In this document: piece by piece, positions 62,496 through 64,000 of the stretch | Position numbering within the stretch: position 1 is the first letter of the stretch | Layout of the letters: each line of letters begins with the position of its first letter | Assembly (NCBI GenBank): GCA_013397075.1 | Contig: VWZS01000187.1 | Location: 712,766 to 776,765, forward strand | Length of the DNA stretch: 64,000 nt | Reading direction: 5' to 3' | Origin: Rhabdornis inornatus | Lineage: Eukaryota; Chordata; Aves; Passeriformes; Rhabdornithidae | The notes under the pieces: model-generated | The model's input: the letters and a program-made list of their open reading frames with translations, nothing else | Told to the model about the DNA's origin: nothing | Database searches by the model: none | Position numbers and translations under genes: made by a program

Positions 62496-62668
62496 ATCAA
62501 AACAACGACACTATCCACAAACAAAACCAACAAAAAACCCAAAAACCCACAAGCAAAAAACCCACCACTACTACCACCCAAAAAAACCCCACCAAACCCA
62601 AAACTAGAAACCACCAAAAAACCCCAAGTAAATTTAAAAAAAACCACAAGCCCCAACCTAAAATCCAG
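62496..62668 (+). repeat. Largest A/C-rich simple-sequence tract (about 170 bp)
   Basis: AAAACCAAC, AAAAACCCAC, CCACCACTACTACC and ACCCCACC words. In one frame it encodes a T/K/P/N/Q-rich peptide, which is why a 217-codon open frame spans it. A smaller A/C-rich stretch follows at about 62930-62965. Confidence 0.85.
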
Positions 62669-64000
62669 GAAGCTCTAGGAAGGCAAAAGCAAGATAAACT
62701 GCATTTTCAGCTACTACCTAAAACATTTTTACCTCCACTACAAAAACTCGCATTTGCATTCACATATTCCGAAATTACTTACAGGTAGCCAGTATTTCAG
62801 AAATGTCATTTCACACCTGGATTCCCTTTTTCTAACCATTCTCAAATCTACAAAGGACCCATATTTAGAAGTAGGAATATGAGACACAACCTTGGCTATC
62901 ATCCATACTAAATAGTAGATAACACATTAAAAACACAAACAAAGCAATCACCCAACAAAAACCATTGTGTTACTGGTGACTTTTGCAAAATTTCAGTTCA
63001 CCTTTTCTAACAGGTGCATTCTGACTAGAGATCCATTTTCACACATTTTATTGGTCTAAAGGCAAGCAATTTCTAGAAAGTTAACAGTGCAACAGATTAA
63101 TTTCATCGGTCTTATCCTGCTTGCAATGAAAGACTATGCTTTATAGTATTGCCAGCTGGCTTCTAAGGACTAAGATTCCTGAGTCTTTTTTGAAAAGTTA
63201 GATTAGCTAAGGGATGCTGGCTTATGAGAAGAGGGGCATTAGCTCTCAAAACAAAGATATTCACAAACATCTAGGCCTGGTACAGTAGCAAACATTGCTG
63301 GTGTACATCAAGTATGTCCAGAAATGCTTCTACAATACTGTCTGGTTATATCTGTGCCTTTGCTACAGTATCTTGCAAAGATTACCATGTAATAGTTTCT
63401 GTTTGAGAAGACGACTTTCTCACTCACCTATCATCAGAAATGGTTTGAGTCAAAGGCTGCTTTCACTAACACTTGTCCTAAAGAAATTGGCTTAACAGTA
63501 CTATGAATCTATCTACTTCTACATTAAAGTACTTATTCAAAAAGAGGAGAAAATTGTATAGTGCTTTAACAGTCTTCCACTAACAACTAATGTATGTTGT
63601 ATTAAAAGTATACTGTTCGAGCTGCAGAAACTGCCATACTAATAATGGTGGCCAGACACAAAATAAAACTAAACCTGGATTTCCATTTAAATAGTATGCT
63701 TACAACTGGAATTATTCGTATTTATATATTTCCTCTTGGGTTTCATTCCTGACACAGGGGATCTTTAGCTCATGTAAGCCTATTGCAGCATTTTTATACA
63801 GCAGCAATTCAGGTACACGCTATAGTTTAGAGAACATTTCTAGCCCATGGGAATGAGTTTTCCACTCATGTAACTTTAAGGACATAGAGTGCTATTGCCT
63901 GCAAAGTAGTAATAAAGCCCTTCCTTGACTCATTTGGTTCAACCACAGCTCTCAAGTCTATCTGTTCCACTTGTTTAGTAAACTCACAAAACGCAGCAAA
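62669..64000. other. Noncoding stretch to the window end
   Basis: No gene, repeat family or RNA recognised. The only frames are short ones (for example 63295-63495). Confidence 0.5.

Noticed and set aside
62135..62788. 217-codon open frame, the longest in the window
   Set aside because: Its second half is read through an A/C-rich simple repeat that lacks stops in this frame. The first half shows no domain, and there is no promoter or splice context.
1..64000. Endogenous retrovirus or solo LTR
   Set aside because: I saw no paired long terminal repeats, primer-binding site or retroviral protein motifs, though a decayed solo LTR could be missed by eye.

Overview
The window reads as vertebrate nuclear DNA, most likely from a bird. 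It is AT-rich and CpG-poor. It has no bacterial-style operons, no dense coding, no rRNA and no CRISPR array. The only clear interspersed repeats are CR1-type LINEs: one antisense 3' fragment (6458-6932), one longer sense copy with reverse-transcriptase remains (57713-58966), and one 3'-tail scrap (2567-2611). CR1 as the main LINE at low density, with no Alu, B1 or L1-like sequence recognised, fits an avian genome. The type of the first copy (J-like, from memory) suggests a songbird-like genome, but the species cannot be named.

I find no protein-coding gene that I can defend. Every open frame is short, and the longest (217 codons, 62135-62788) runs through an A/C-rich simple repeat. The window is best read as intergenic or deep intronic DNA. 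Three short segments bounded by good splice signals (10532-10595, 13969-14054, 61591-61785) are recorded as low-confidence candidate exons of an unknown, perhaps noncoding, transcript.

Layout. 1-9 kb: anonymous DNA with a hairpin cluster (2281-2341), the CR1 tail, an A-rich tract, an ancient MIR/L3-like relic (5585-5760) and the antisense CR1. 7.5-30 kb: a CTCF-like site, several A/C-rich tracts, perfect palindromes at 14146 and 16173, and an ancient repeat scrap at 18854. 30-42 kb: AT-rich DNA with a local duplication, a tRNA-like SINE relic near 39.35 kb, and a poly(A) tract flanked by 13-bp direct repeats at 41.8 kb. 42.79-43.74 kb: a cluster of strong-looking factor motifs (YY1, two convergent CTCF-like sites, CCAAT plus a full CRE), the best candidate regulatory element here. 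44-57 kb: largely featureless, with a second ancient repeat scrap at 52.8 kb. 57.7-60.1 kb: the long CR1, then a CTCF-like motif, a G-quadruplex-prone C-run and a small CpG cluster. 61-64 kb: a candidate terminal exon and the largest A/C-rich tract.

No genes act together here. The biology that can be inferred is repeat history plus possible cis-regulation. All motif calls were made by eye against remembered consensus sequences. No alignment or database search was run.
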